Below, piece by piece: positions 23,744 through 31,767 of a stretch of DNA of 64,000 nucleotides. Position 1 is the stretch's first letter, and each line of letters starts with the position of its first letter. Origin of the DNA: Streptomyces sp. NBC_01707 (lineage in GTDB: Bacteria > Actinomycetota > Actinomycetes > Streptomycetales > Streptomycetaceae); NCBI RefSeq assembly GCF_041438805.1, contig NZ_CP109190.1, forward strand, positions 3,162,001-3,226,000, given 5' to 3'. The translations under genes and the position numbers were made by a program. Below the pieces are notes generated by a model. The model had not been told where the DNA came from and searched no databases. It worked only from the letters and a program-made list of their open reading frames with translations.

Positions 23744-24655
23744 CTACGCCGTGAGCTGCTGGTCGACGAGCGCCAGGACCTGGTGCAACACCCGTGCCGG
23801 GAAGTACTCCCTACCCCGCATGGGCACTTCGCCGGCCTCGCGCAAGGCGGACAAGATCAGCCGCTCAAGATCCGGCGCGGTGGTGTCCGGTAGGCCCGTG
23901 TGAAGCCGTACGACCCGGCGCAGTCCGCTCCGCGCATGGTCCTGGAGGCGGGGGCGCGGGTCGCCAGACGTGATGCCGAACTTCACAATGGACTCCTCGC
24001 CGTCCAGGACGACGTAGAAGGCATCCCAGGCCTTCCCCGAGCACCGCCGACACACCCCACGCCCTTGTTGAACGTGAGTGGGCCTTGTGCGGCACTCATG
24101 GCCCACGGCGCAGACGATCCGGTGAGGCGTATTCCCGCCGAGCCACGACGCCTCAACGAGGGTCGCTCCAGCCTCTGCGAGGCATGCCTTGAACTTGGCT
24201 TCTGCGATCTTCGCGTCGTGCCCCACGCATACGCGGCAAACGCCCTGCCCTCTCAGGACACTTCTGGGCCACGGCGCAGATTCGTGACCGTCGGCGCAGA
24301 CGATGCGATGCGGCTTCTCAGTGCCCAGCCACATTGGCTCAAGAAGGGTGGCGCCGAGTTCCGCCAGCCGGGCACCGAACTTCGCTTCTGCATCCGAAGC
24401 CTTGGGCACAGAGCGACGTTTGACGCCGCACAGGCGGCAGACGCCCTGACCGCTCCGGATAGACGACGGGTAGGGCGCGCCCTCGTGTCCCTTCGCACAC
24501 CTCACGCGATGAGGCTTGAGCGCACCGAGCCACTCCGGCTCAAGCAGCGTTGCGCCCGCCTCGGCCACGCTGTCGCGGAACGCCGCCTCGGCACGTAAGG
24601 AAGCTGCGGTTCTCACCTTGGGCAGTTGGGCAGGGGGTGCCGTAATCTCGGCCAC
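23744..24655 (-). CDS. zinc-ribbon / GIY-YIG-like homing endonuclease
   Basis: 303 residues from the GTG at 24655 (GAAGGAGA six bases before). Three tandem ~60-residue units each carry GATLLEPxWLG, PHRIVCAxGHE and GVCRxC, i.e. a C-x2-GH...C-x2-C zinc ribbon that likely binds DNA. The C-terminal ~90 residues (FYVVLDGEESIVKFGIT, PRPRLQDHARSG, GREYFPARVLH) fit a GIY-YIG-type nuclease with the invariant Arg and Glu. It lies between the chaperone genes and the tape measure gene, a usual nesting place for phage homing endonucleases, with its own leader. Confidence 0.65.
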   Translation of the reverse strand: MAEITAPPAQLPKVRTAASLRAEAAFRDSVAEAGATLLEPEWLGALKPHRVRCAKGHEGAPYPSSIRSGQGVCRLCGVKRRSVPKASDAEAKFGARLAELGATLLEPMWLGTEKPHRIVCADGHESAPWPRSVLRGQGVCRVCVGHDAKIAEAKFKACLAEAGATLVEASWLGGNTPHRIVCAVGHECRTRPTHVQQGRGVCRRCSGKAWDAFYVVLDGEESIVKFGITSGDPRPRLQDHARSGLRRVVRLHTGLPDTTAPDLERLILSALREAGEVPMRGREYFPARVLHQVLALVDQQLTA

Positions 24656-24688
24656 TGGCCGTCTCCTTCTCACACAAGGGGTTCGGTC

Positions 24689-24720
24689 GAGGCCACCGGT
24701 GTTCGTGCACTGGTGGCCTC
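24689..24720. promoter_or_regulatory. hairpin in leader of the GIY-YIG-like gene
   Basis: GAGGCCACCGGT at 24689-24700 and ACTGGTGGCCTC at 24709-24720 pair over 12 bp with one G-T wobble, and an 8-base loop. The hairpin is 34 bases before the GTG. It may end read-through from the chaperone genes or hide the nuclease start, as known for phage homing genes. Confidence 0.5.
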
Positions 24721-24790
24721 ACCTATAAAGACGCCTGAAACGCCCCATATGGTTCCCCACTTGGGTGTGAAATCGCAGGTCAGCGCCCGT

Positions 24791-25159
24791 TTATGGCCCT
24801 CCGCCAAGCCTGGCGTCTTCGGCCGCGAGCTGCGCGGCAAGCGACTGCGCCCGGGCCATGTCGAGACCCGCACCGGGCGGACGAACCTGCCTCCCCGCCG
24901 GAGTGCGGCGCCGGCCGCCGGGCGGCGCGTACAGCTTGGCCCGGTTCCGCTGCCTCTCGGCGTCATCCTCGGCCGCCGCGTCCATAGCCGCCTCAGCCGC
25001 GTTGAGCATCCGCTTCAGCGGCCACGTGTGCGGGTCGATCCCATGGAGGGCGAGACTCCCGTCCCACGCCTCCCAGGCGGCGGCGATGCTGCTGCAGAGC
25101 CGCCAGACGACGTAGGAGGGCGCTGGCCATTGCCACCGCCGAACAGCTCGACAACCCAC
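24791..25159 (-). CDS. C-terminal part of the frameshifted tail assembly chaperone (-1 product)
   Basis: An open frame in the -1 register overlapping the 3' end of the tail chaperone gene. The start at 25159 is only the first GTG in this register; the real product should begin in the upstream gene and slip back by one base between about 25195 and 25090. The C-terminal text WDGSLALHGIDPHTWPLKRML ... AAEDDAERQRNRAKLY is what I know from the longer form of such chaperones in streptomycete phages. No standard X-XXY-YYZ heptamer was found in the overlap. Confidence 0.6.
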   Translation of the reverse strand: MGCRAVRRWQWPAPSYVVWRLCSSIAAAWEAWDGSLALHGIDPHTWPLKRMLNAAEAAMDAAAEDDAERQRNRAKLYAPPGGRRRTPAGRQVRPPGAGLDMARAQSLAAQLAAEDARLGGGP

Positions 25160-25557
25160 TCCAGCAGCTCGACCAGGACACGGTCCGGCAAGCGCAGCCC
25201 GTCAACGACCCGAGCGTTCGCGATCTCCGCCGCGTACGCCTCGGCCTCAGCCCCATCCGCGAACGACTCCACTGGTTTCCCGTCCACGACGACATCGAGG
25301 CGAGTGAACAGCTCGGCGGACTCCGGCAGCATGAGGCGAGCGAGGAAGTCGCGCAGCGCACGGGACACGTTGCGAAGCTGGGCGGGGTCGACGCCAGACA
25401 GGTCGTCGAGGCTCACGCCGCTCGACTTCTGGGCATCAATGAGCGACTGGTACGCATCCATAAAGTCATCGCCCATGACCTCAGGTTGGAACAGCAGCTC
25501 GACGCCGCCGACATCGGCGACGTGGGGGTCAGTGTTCAGCGCGAACGTCTTCTTCAC
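25015..25557 (-). CDS. tail assembly chaperone (short form)
   Basis: 180 residues from the GTG at 25557 (GGGAG upstream). It opens with KKTFALNTDPHVADVGGVELLFQPEV and continues with a helix-rich DDFMDAYQSLIDAQKSSGV and VSRALRDFLARLMLPESAE, the pattern of Streptomyces phage chaperones that act before the tape measure. Its last ~35 residues (Pro, Ser, Gly, Arg) look like noise where the alternative register is conserved, so the functional pair is short form plus -1 extended form. Late leader copy 5 is upstream. Confidence 0.75.
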   Translation of the reverse strand: MKKTFALNTDPHVADVGGVELLFQPEVMGDDFMDAYQSLIDAQKSSGVSLDDLSGVDPAQLRNVSRALRDFLARLMLPESAELFTRLDVVVDGKPVESFADGAEAEAYAAEIANARVVDGLRLPDRVLVELLEWVVELFGGGNGQRPPTSSGGSAAASPPPGRRGTGVSPSMGSTRTRGR

Positions 25558-25584
25558 GGGTGTGCCCTTGTCTCCCGCGCGGTC

Positions 25585-25620
25585 GCCCGGCCCAAAACCA
25601 GCGGCGTACGGGGAAGGGTA
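25585..25620 (-). promoter_or_regulatory. late promoter/leader element, copy 5
   Basis: Minus strand: TACCCT (25620-25615), 8 bases, then the leader (25606-25585) with GCCGCTGGTTTTGGGCC. The chaperone GTG is 27 bases further. Confidence 0.6.
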
Positions 25621-25744
25621 GAGCAGCGCCGTCTAACGGTGCCCGCACCAGGCACGTCGGCAACTTCACGAATCCTCGGCCACAACCGCACCGGACCCGG
25701 TATCCATAGACGCGCAGCAACCCGATCCGCATTCAGGGGGACGA

Positions 25745-26329
25745 ATGGCCTGGGCCATGAGCCAGGACTATGCAGCGATCATCATGGGCGTGAACGGTGC
25801 TGTCCTGTTGGTAGCGACGATCCAGTACGGAACGCTGTCCCGGAAAGCCCTGCAAGCGAGTGCCGCTCGTGACGCCGCACACGAGGCTCGTTGGGAGCAT
25901 CTCCTCGAAACCAGACGAGGCGGTGCGGACCCCCCAGTCGACGAATTGCTCGGACTGTACCGGTTTCGACCCGGTCGGAGCATTGTCTATGGCCTTGCAT
26001 CATTCGTCTACATGTCCGTGTGCCTGTCCATCCTGGTCACGACGAAGCGCGTCTTGCAGTGGTCTGGATCGGCCAAGCCCGAGCCTGATCCCGAACTAGC
26101 CAAACGTGCCTTCACGGTTGCGGTTGTCGCCGTCGGTCTGCTCATCGTGGAGGCCCTCGCCGCCTCAGTGGTGTCCTTCTTCAGCCAAGCCCATGCGCAC
26201 CGAATGAGCTATGCGATGAGTGGCACCGACCAAGAACGCCGGGAACTGCACGCTTTGATCGCTGAGGCCAGGCGGCCCCCGTCAACCCCGCCACCTGACC
26301 CAGGCCCTGACCCGGATCCAGCCCCGTAA
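25745..26329 (+). CDS. plus-strand membrane protein (moron)
   Basis: 194 residues from the ATG at 25745, with AGGGGG six bases before. Three transmembrane segments are evident: about 10-30 (AAIIMGVNGAVLLVATIQYG), 77-97 (SIVYGLASFVYMSVCLSILV) and 121-146 (FTVAVVAVGLLIVEALAASV). A cytoplasmic Arg-rich loop lies between the first two and a Pro-rich tail ends the protein. It runs against the late operon, with its own start region at about 25625-25744. Such single opposing genes are typically expressed from the prophage. A superinfection-exclusion or surface role is possible but not shown. Confidence 0.65.
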   Translation: MAWAMSQDYAAIIMGVNGAVLLVATIQYGTLSRKALQASAARDAAHEARWEHLLETRRGGADPPVDELLGLYRFRPGRSIVYGLASFVYMSVCLSILVTTKRVLQWSGSAKPEPDPELAKRAFTVAVVAVGLLIVEALAASVVSFFSQAHAHRMSYAMSGTDQERRELHALIAEARRPPSTPPPDPGPDPDPAP

Positions 26330-26345
26330 CTCTGACCAGCCCGGC

Positions 26346-26723
26346 TCAGCGGCCCTGCCGAAGTGCTCTGGCCATGAACGGATTCGGCTTCGTGCCTGGA
26401 TGCCGGACGTACGCGGCGAACACCTCGCGGCCGCCGATCTCGAACCGCAGCACCTTCTTCCGGCGCGGCCGGATGATGTGCGGCCGCGTGCCGTCGAGGA
26501 CGAACCTCACTTTGGGGTGATCGCACACGATCACGCCCTGGAGCCCCTTGGGCCCGTCGGTGACCTTCCAGGTGATGTAGTTGCCCATGGAGCCCGGCGC
26601 CTCGCGTTCGGCGATGCGGGCGACCCTCTGTGTCCTCTCGGCCAGCTTCCGCGCCGTACGGCCGCCGCGCAGCCTCAGCAGGCGGGAGATCTTGCCGGTG
26701 TCGATCCGCACCTCGACGCTCAC
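26346..26723 (-). CDS. phage neck/connector protein (HK97 gp10-like)
   Basis: 125 residues from the GTG at 26723, overlapping the previous TGA (GTGA). A long basic helix near the start (KISRLLRLRGGRTARKLAERT), GNYITWKVTDGPKGLQGVIV, and FVLDGTRPHIIRPRRKKVLRF are what I know of HK97 gp10-like or minor capsid proteins in actinophages; they link the head to the tail tube. It is the last connector before the chaperones, its usual place. A membrane moron on the opposite strand ends 16 bases away. Confidence 0.65.
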   Translation of the reverse strand: MSVEVRIDTGKISRLLRLRGGRTARKLAERTQRVARIAEREAPGSMGNYITWKVTDGPKGLQGVIVCDHPKVRFVLDGTRPHIIRPRRKKVLRFEIGGREVFAAYVRHPGTKPNPFMARALRQGR

Positions 26724-27319
26724 GGTGACTCCTCGTCGTCGGGGCACTGCCCGCAGCCCGGCAACGCCACGGTGACGCGCTGCTCCAGGCCGACGCAGCC
26801 GCCTTCCGGCCCAACGGTCCGCTGGACGCCCATCACGAACCGTCGGCCGCGCGGCCGCTGCTCGGTTCCGGGCAGGCAGCACAGCAGTGCGTTGAAGACC
26901 GTCGTCATGTCGACGTGGAGAACCTGCGCCGCCACCGACAGCTCGTCGCAGGTGGGCGGACAGCCGGTCTCGGTGAACGTGGGGGCACACCGCAGCAGCG
27001 TGACGACCAGCTCCAGGCCGGTGACCGTCGGCGGCGCACAGCCACGCACTCCCTGCACGACGCGAGCCTCGGCGGGAAAGTCCGCATCCGTGGACGGGAA
27101 GATCCGCGCCACCGACACGGTGAGTTGACCACCCGTGGACTCCGCGCCGCACGGGTCGTCACAGGAGTCCCAGGCCACGGCACCTGGCACCACGCACGCT
27201 CGGCAGGAAGGGCAACCGGGCTGCCCGTCCACCTGGGCCGCGGTGCGGTCGAGGGCGACGCACACACAGCCGAGGACAGCCTCCGTCAGCTCATGGATCG
27301 CCAGGGGGCTCAGGGCCAT
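26720..27319 (-). CDS. phage head-tail connector protein
   Basis: 199 residues from the ATG at 27319, overlapping the preceding gene's end by 10 bases. Beta-rich core (GLELVVTLLRCAPTFTETGC, VFNALLCCLPGTEQRP, GLEQRVTVALPGCGQC) with about 15 cysteines, and an acidic CPDDEESP end. I take it as a head-tail joining or tail terminator protein from its place between the other connectors. The Cys richness is shared with most structural proteins here, an unusual trait. Confidence 0.55.
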   Translation of the reverse strand: MALSPLAIHELTEAVLGCVCVALDRTAAQVDGQPGCPSCRACVVPGAVAWDSCDDPCGAESTGGQLTVSVARIFPSTDADFPAEARVVQGVRGCAPPTVTGLELVVTLLRCAPTFTETGCPPTCDELSVAAQVLHVDMTTVFNALLCCLPGTEQRPRGRRFVMGVQRTVGPEGGCVGLEQRVTVALPGCGQCPDDEESP

Positions 27320-28116
27320 GTCGTCACTCGCGGGCGCTTGTAGTCGGGCGAGTAGGCGCGGGACGGGCTGGTCATCCGGTAGGGGTTCACCATCGCCAAC
27401 CACATGTCAGCCATGGGCAGCCCGGTCCGGCCCTCGCTGTAGAGCAGCGTGGGGTCGGGCATCTCCATCTCGACGCCTTGGCGCACCATGCGCGTCAGGT
27501 TCCGGTTCGCCTTGCAGCCGCAGGAGCCGCCCGGGGAGCAGCCCTTGAGAAGGTGGCACGTCAGGTCGGACACGGCGGCGATCGCCGCGTCGTCGAGCGG
27601 CAGGCCCCACCGGTACGTCACCGCGAACGTCCCTGGCTCGCTGGTCGGCGCAGCCATGTCTTGGCAGTCCATCCAGCACTCGCCGTCGGTACGCACCAAC
27701 TTGCCGGGTGCGTCGACCCGGTAGGCCTCCGGGACCAGGGCCTCGCCGTCAACGAGTACTTCGACGACGTCGTACAGCGGACCAGGCAAATAGACCTCGC
27801 ACAGCTCGCCGCATGAGCAGTCCGACTTGCAGCCGCACGCCGAGGCGTTCCGCCACGCCCCATCCGTGCCGATGTACGGGATCCACGGGCCGGTGCCTGT
27901 GCCGGCCTGGAAGCTGAAGAAGTCGTCGTCGGTGCACGAGCGCCTGCATGGCCTCACAGTGACCGGACACGGGCCCCAGCGTCTTCCGGACAGTCCCCAA
28001 AGGATCTGTGAGGCAACGCGTGTCCACCGGTCCACCTCTTCCTGCTCCATCCCCTCGGGGATGTCGCAGCACAGGCTTGTCGGCCAGGCGTCGCACACGC
28101 CTGTCTGGAGCGGCAT
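27310..28116 (-). CDS. phage head-tail adaptor protein, Cys-rich
   Basis: 268 residues. The helix EEVDRWTRVASQILWGLSGRRWGPC near the start is the common beginning of gp6/gp15-like adaptors of actinophages, with VTVRPCRRSC and then YDVVEVLVDGEALVPEAYRVD in the middle and DLTCHLLKGCSPGGSCGCKANRN, a membrane-like helix, before the end. These adaptors form the ring between portal and tail. Its ATG overlaps the stop of the glycosyltransferase gene by one base. Confidence 0.7.
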   Translation of the reverse strand: MPLQTGVCDAWPTSLCCDIPEGMEQEEVDRWTRVASQILWGLSGRRWGPCPVTVRPCRRSCTDDDFFSFQAGTGTGPWIPYIGTDGAWRNASACGCKSDCSCGELCEVYLPGPLYDVVEVLVDGEALVPEAYRVDAPGKLVRTDGECWMDCQDMAAPTSEPGTFAVTYRWGLPLDDAAIAAVSDLTCHLLKGCSPGGSCGCKANRNLTRMVRQGVEMEMPDPTLLYSEGRTGLPMADMWLAMVNPYRMTSPSRAYSPDYKRPRVTTWP

Positions 28117-28823
28117 CAGCGCCTCCTCGTCTCGTAGCGGCTCGGCTCGGGGAAGGCACGGCGGATGAACTGGCCGATGTGCCCGTGCGCGAATGAGTCG
28201 GGCATCGTCGACAGGAACGGGCTGTCCCGCCCGTAGCCGCGCGGTGCCCGGTGGAGGATCTTCACGTCCCGGATCTCCGCGCCGCCGAGCTGCGCAAGGT
28301 TGCCGTACAGGGATCGCTTGTGGACGACGTCCAAGTGGCGTCCCACCTCAAGCACGTTGAGCATGCCGGCCCGATCGACAGGAAGCGGGACGTGCAACTC
28401 GTAGGACAGCGGCTCGAGGTGCCCCAGGCTCTCCAGGAGCTCTCTGGTCTCCCGCATACCGCGCAGGTACTTCCCCGAGGCGCGGGCGGCGTAGTACGCC
28501 TCCACCCTCCGCACAGGCCCGCGGTGGAAGACCGGCATCTCCTCCACGGGGTGCATGGCGAAGAAGTCGTCGTTGCACAGCAAAAAGCGCTCGGAGACGT
28601 CGGGGTGCTCACACGCCGCACGCACCGCCACGGTGGTGTTCTGGTACTTCGTGCCCGCTTGCCGGGTCGGGATGTGCCCGACACCGGCCGCCCATTGCAG
28701 CCGGTGCCCCACAAGCCACACCCGGCCGTGCGGAAGGTGGGCCGCCCACGAGCGCAGCGCGTAGCGCAGTTGCTCGTTGACGGCCCCTTCCCTCACCGGT
28801 ACCACGATGTCGGGTGCACCCAT
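28116..28823 (-). CDS. phage-encoded glycosyltransferase-like protein
   Basis: 235 residues from the ATG at 28823. A GT-A-like start (DIVVPVREGAVNEQLRYALRSW), a central ERFLLCNDDFFAMHPVEE with the DD of a metal-binding DxD-type motif, and a downstream VDRAGMLNVLEVGRHLD and SLYGNLAQ resemble stealth-type sugar transferases. In phages such enzymes decorate virion proteins or host glycans. It is between the major tail protein and the connectors, coupled to both sides (2-base gap and 1-base overlap). The target is not readable. Confidence 0.65.
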   Translation of the reverse strand: MGAPDIVVPVREGAVNEQLRYALRSWAAHLPHGRVWLVGHRLQWAAGVGHIPTRQAGTKYQNTTVAVRAACEHPDVSERFLLCNDDFFAMHPVEEMPVFHRGPVRRVEAYYAARASGKYLRGMRETRELLESLGHLEPLSYELHVPLPVDRAGMLNVLEVGRHLDVVHKRSLYGNLAQLGGAEIRDVKILHRAPRGYGRDSPFLSTMPDSFAHGHIGQFIRRAFPEPSRYETRRR

Positions 28824-28825
28824 GG

Positions 28826-29530
28826 TCAGGACGCCAGGCAGAGGCCGCCGGTGACCGGGGTGTAGTCGCACACGGGCTCCGGCGGAGCGACGGTCGTGAT
28901 GAACGTCCTGCGGTGACAGGTCGCGCCGAGCGGGGTGAGGAGCGGCCCGGCGGTGCCAGCCGCGTCGAGCGGCATGACGTCGTACGGGCCGGTGCCCCAC
29001 CCGCCGCCCGCACGGGTCGCACCGGTCAGCGTGAGCGACGCGGCTTCGCTGCCGACCTCCAGGTCCCCGAGCATCCCGTTGGTGACCCACGGGAGGAGGA
29101 AGTAGATCCACGCGCCCTCGCCCGCGCCGGTGGCCTCACACGCCTCCGCACCGAGGACCTCAGCCCACAGCTCCAAAGCGAACCCGGAGTTGCACTGAAT
29201 CGAGCAGTCGTCGTAGCCGATCGGCTTCCCGTCGAACCCGTAGACCACCGGGTTGCCCGTGGTGATCTCAATGAACTCGGGGCTGACGCTGAAGAAGTTG
29301 AGCTCGGTGTCGAAGCCCTTGAAGCTGGGGCACCCGCGCTTGAAACCACAGATCTTTCCGTTGGCCGCTTTGTATTCCACGTCCTCGCCGTCCTCGACAT
29401 TCGGGTTCATTGCGAGGGACGCAAAGCAGTCGAACACGAATCCGTTGTCTTCGCCGCAGACCGGGCGGCCACAGCCGTCAACCCGGGTAACGCGGATCGT
29501 GTCCGCATTCGCGATCAGGGGACAGGACAT
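28826..29530 (-). CDS. phage major tail protein
   Basis: 234 residues from the ATG at 29530, with GGAGG before it. The conserved start MSCPLIANADTIRVTRVDGCGRPV, then a FASLAMNPNVEDGEDVEYK strand and GFDTELNFFSVSPEFIEI, are known to me from major tail proteins of Streptomyces phages. It forms the tail tube. It has its own leader (copy 6). Unusual is its place before the connector genes rather than after them. The Cys pairs in CGRPVCG and KICGFKRGC add to the shared Cys richness. Confidence 0.7.
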   Translation of the reverse strand: MSCPLIANADTIRVTRVDGCGRPVCGEDNGFVFDCFASLAMNPNVEDGEDVEYKAANGKICGFKRGCPSFKGFDTELNFFSVSPEFIEITTGNPVVYGFDGKPIGYDDCSIQCNSGFALELWAEVLGAEACEATGAGEGAWIYFLLPWVTNGMLGDLEVGSEAASLTLTGATRAGGGWGTGPYDVMPLDAAGTAGPLLTPLGATCHRRTFITTVAPPEPVCDYTPVTGGLCLAS

Positions 29531-29562
29531 CTTGGGGCCTCCAACAGACTTGCGTTGGTCAG

Positions 29563-29599
29563 GCCCGGCCCACAACCAGCAGCGCTACCGCCCAGCATA
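29563..29599 (-). promoter_or_regulatory. late promoter/leader element, copy 6
   Basis: Minus strand: TATGCT (29599-29594) preceded by CTGG, a 9-base gap, then the leader (29584-29563) with GCTGCTGGTTGTGGGCC; the major tail ATG is 32 bases on. The 16 bases ending in this -10 closely match copy 7. Confidence 0.7.
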
Positions 29600-29628
29600 G
29601 CCAGGTGATAGCGCCGCTGGCTGGGCGC

Positions 29629-29829
29629 TCAACCGGGTCCTGCACTCGTCTGGGTCCAGGTCTTTCCGCGTACAACGCAGCTGATCGTGGAAGGGCTGAC
29701 GCCGAACTCGGCGGCGAGAGCGCGACCGCCGTTGATGGGGTCTCGCGGCTTGTAGCGTCGGTGCACTTCGCGGACTTCGCCTTCGGTTACGGGGTCAGGC
29801 GGGGACGGCAGTGGCGTGGATGACGACAC
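29629..29829 (-). CDS. small helix-turn-helix protein
   Basis: 66 residues from a GTG inside the end of the collagen-like gene (35-base overlap). The C-terminal half ([34 protein letters not shown]) is a helix-turn-helix of the type that ends many phage HNH endonucleases, and it resembles the C-terminal SRAIAEEFGITAAYVAQL of the HNH gene at 41238. It may be the leftover of such an endonuclease or a free regulator. No ribosome site is convincing. Confidence 0.45.
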   Translation of the reverse strand: MSSSTPLPSPPDPVTEGEVREVHRRYKPRDPINGGRALAAEFGVSPSTISCVVRGKTWTQTSAGPG

Positions 29830-30307
29830 CGGCCGCCGCGATGCTCGCAGCCAGGAGCTGGATGCCGAGGAGTTCGACGACGGCCGCCCCTGTTGCCTGG
29901 ATGGTCGTCGTAGTGGCGGTGTTGGACACGATCCGGACCGATCGGAACCCGGCGCCGGCCTGTACGGCGAGGGTCACGATCGGCGGGGCTGCGAAGGCCG
30001 GGAACCAGGTGAAGACGGCTTGGCCAGAGCTGTCGGTCGTTGCGACCGCGCGCGCGATCTGCGTCCCCGGCGCACCGGGGGCGCCAGGGGTTCCGGGGAT
30101 GCCTTGGGCGCCGGCCGGTCCGGGTTCCCCTTGGGTGCCGGGAGAGCCCGGGACACCCGGGGTGCCGGGGGCGCCCTGGGCTCCCGACTCCCCCGGCTCG
30201 CCCTGGGCCCCCGGCTCACCCGGGGACCCGGCCGGGCCCGCCAGTCCCTGAGGACCAGCGGGACCGACCGGTCCCTGAGTACCGACACTGCCGTCGGTAC
30301 CGCTCAT
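29795..30307 (-). CDS. collagen-like phage structural protein
   Basis: 170 residues from the ATG at 30307. Residues about 8-85 are continuous Gly-x-x triplets rich in Pro, Ala, Gln and Glu (e.g. [29 protein letters not shown]), forming a triple-helical stalk. The C-terminal ~80 residues ([36 protein letters not shown]) form a beta-sandwich as in head or tail fibre tips. It stands between the giant Cys-rich gene and the major tail protein gene, so a head or neck fibre is likely. The IS110 element lies directly upstream. Confidence 0.65.
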   Translation of the reverse strand: MSGTDGSVGTQGPVGPAGPQGLAGPAGSPGEPGAQGEPGESGAQGAPGTPGVPGSPGTQGEPGPAGAQGIPGTPGAPGAPGTQIARAVATTDSSGQAVFTWFPAFAAPPIVTLAVQAGAGFRSVRIVSNTATTTTIQATGAAVVELLGIQLLAASIAAAGVVIHATAVPA

Positions 30308-30339
30308 TAGAGGACCATCCCTTCTGCAGCCCTCTTCGG

Positions 30340-30546
30340 TAGGGTTGTGACCTCTCGGTCCCGGTGGGTGCATGGCTTGTGTCGCGAGCTGCTCGACGGC
30401 CACTGTGAGTTGTGCCAGCCCCGCCGGGCCGAGGCCGTCTGATCGGCATCAGGGACACGCCCCGCAGAGGGCCGATTAATGAGCTCCCGGCAGACGTCCT
30501 CACCACCGGGCAGGTGCTCCGCGCACGACACAGGAGTACTTCTTTC
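30340..30546 (+). ncRNA. candidate IS110 bridge RNA region
   Basis: IS110-group elements encode a guide RNA in the noncoding DNA 5' of the transposase. The 200 bases before the GTG contain several short inverted segments (e.g. GAGCTGCTCG, GCCGGGCCGAGGC) and no convincing gene. The call rests on family knowledge and position; the loops that would hold the target and donor guides were not resolved. Confidence 0.35.
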
Positions 30547-31767
30547 GTGTACATCGGATGGGACTGGGCGACCGAGACCCACGACGTGACGGTCATGGAC
30601 AACACCGGTGCCCGAGTGGCCCGCTGGGAGTTTGCGCACACCGAGGAGGGCATCGCCCGGACCCTGGACAAGCTGGCGAAGTACGGCAGCCCGGCGGATC
30701 TGCCGGTGGCCATCGAGACCACCCGCGGCCTGGTCGTGGACCGGCTGCTTGCCGGCGGACATCCGGTGGTGCCGGTGCACCCGAACGCCTTCCACGCGAT
30801 GCGCCCGCGCTGGGGTGCCTCCAAGGCCAAGACCGACGCGGGCGACAGCCTCAAGCTCGCCGACTACCTCCGCACCGACGGTCACTTCCTGCCCCGCCTG
30901 GAACCGACCGGGCAGGCCACCATGGAGATCCAGGCCCTGACCCGGCAGCGGGCCGACCACGTCGCCGCCCGCGTCGCGGCCGTCAACCAGCTCGCCGCCC
31001 TGCTGGACGCGCACTGGCCCGGCGGCAAGGCCGTCTTCGCCAGCCTCGACAGCGACATCGCCCTGGCATTCCTGGAGCGGTACCCCACCGCGGCCTCCGC
31101 CGCCAAGCTCACCGCCGGACGGCTGGAGGCCTGGTGCAAGCGCCGTGGCTACTCCGGCAAGCGGCCCGGCAGCGTGCTCATCGAGCGACTGCGCTCCGCG
31201 CCGGCGCCCGCCTCCCGCCTCAGCGAGACCGTCATCGAACACCTCGTCCGCGTCCAGGTCCAGCTCGTGCGAAGCATCCGGGCCACCATCCGCACCCTGG
31301 ACGAGACCATCGCGAGCGCCGTGGAAACCCACCCTTACGCACCGCTGTTCGCGACTATGCCGCGCATCGGGAAGATCAACCTCGGACAGATCATCGGCGA
31401 GATCGGCCCGATCCTGGAACGCTCCAGGACCAGCGAACAGTTCATCGCCGAGACCGGCGTCGTCCCCGTGACCCGCGCCTCCGGCAAGTCTCGCGTCGTC
31501 ACTTTCCGCTACGCGGCCAACCGCCGCGCCCGACTGGCCATCGTGGGTTACGCGGACAACAGCCGACACGGCAGCGACTGGGCCGCGAAGATCTACAACG
31601 ACGCCAGGGCGGACCGTAAACGCCACCCCCACGCCGCCCGCATCCTCGCACGCTCCTGGCTGCGCGTGATCTGGGCCTGCTGGCGCACCGGCACCTGCTA
31701 CGACCCCGAGATCCACCGCGCCAGCAACAAGATCAAACAGGACACGGACACGCCTATGGCGGCATAG
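30547..31767 (+). CDS. IS110-family transposase
   Basis: 406 residues from the GTG at 30547 (AGGAG ten bases upstream). DEDD RuvC-like catalytic residues can be read: D6 (GWDWATETHD), E57 (AIETTRG), D97 and D100 (KTDAGDSLKLAD). The C-terminal Transposase_20 part has PRIGKINLGQIIGEIGP and the TRASGKSR motif with the serine used for strand exchange in the family. The frame is intact, so the copy may be active. It sits between two phage structural genes without breaking either. Confidence 0.92.
   Translation: MYIGWDWATETHDVTVMDNTGARVARWEFAHTEEGIARTLDKLAKYGSPADLPVAIETTRGLVVDRLLAGGHPVVPVHPNAFHAMRPRWGASKAKTDAGDSLKLADYLRTDGHFLPRLEPTGQATMEIQALTRQRADHVAARVAAVNQLAALLDAHWPGGKAVFASLDSDIALAFLERYPTAASAAKLTAGRLEAWCKRRGYSGKRPGSVLIERLRSAPAPASRLSETVIEHLVRVQVQLVRSIRATIRTLDETIASAVETHPYAPLFATMPRIGKINLGQIIGEIGPILERSRTSEQFIAETGVVPVTRASGKSRVVTFRYAANRRARLAIVGYADNSRHGSDWAAKIYNDARADRKRHPHAARILARSWLRVIWACWRTGTCYDPEIHRASNKIKQDTDTPMAA

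Noticed and set aside
24791..25159. Independent gene after the tail chaperone
   Set aside because: No ribosome site, and the frame lies in the -1 register over the chaperone end, as in the usual frameshifted pair.
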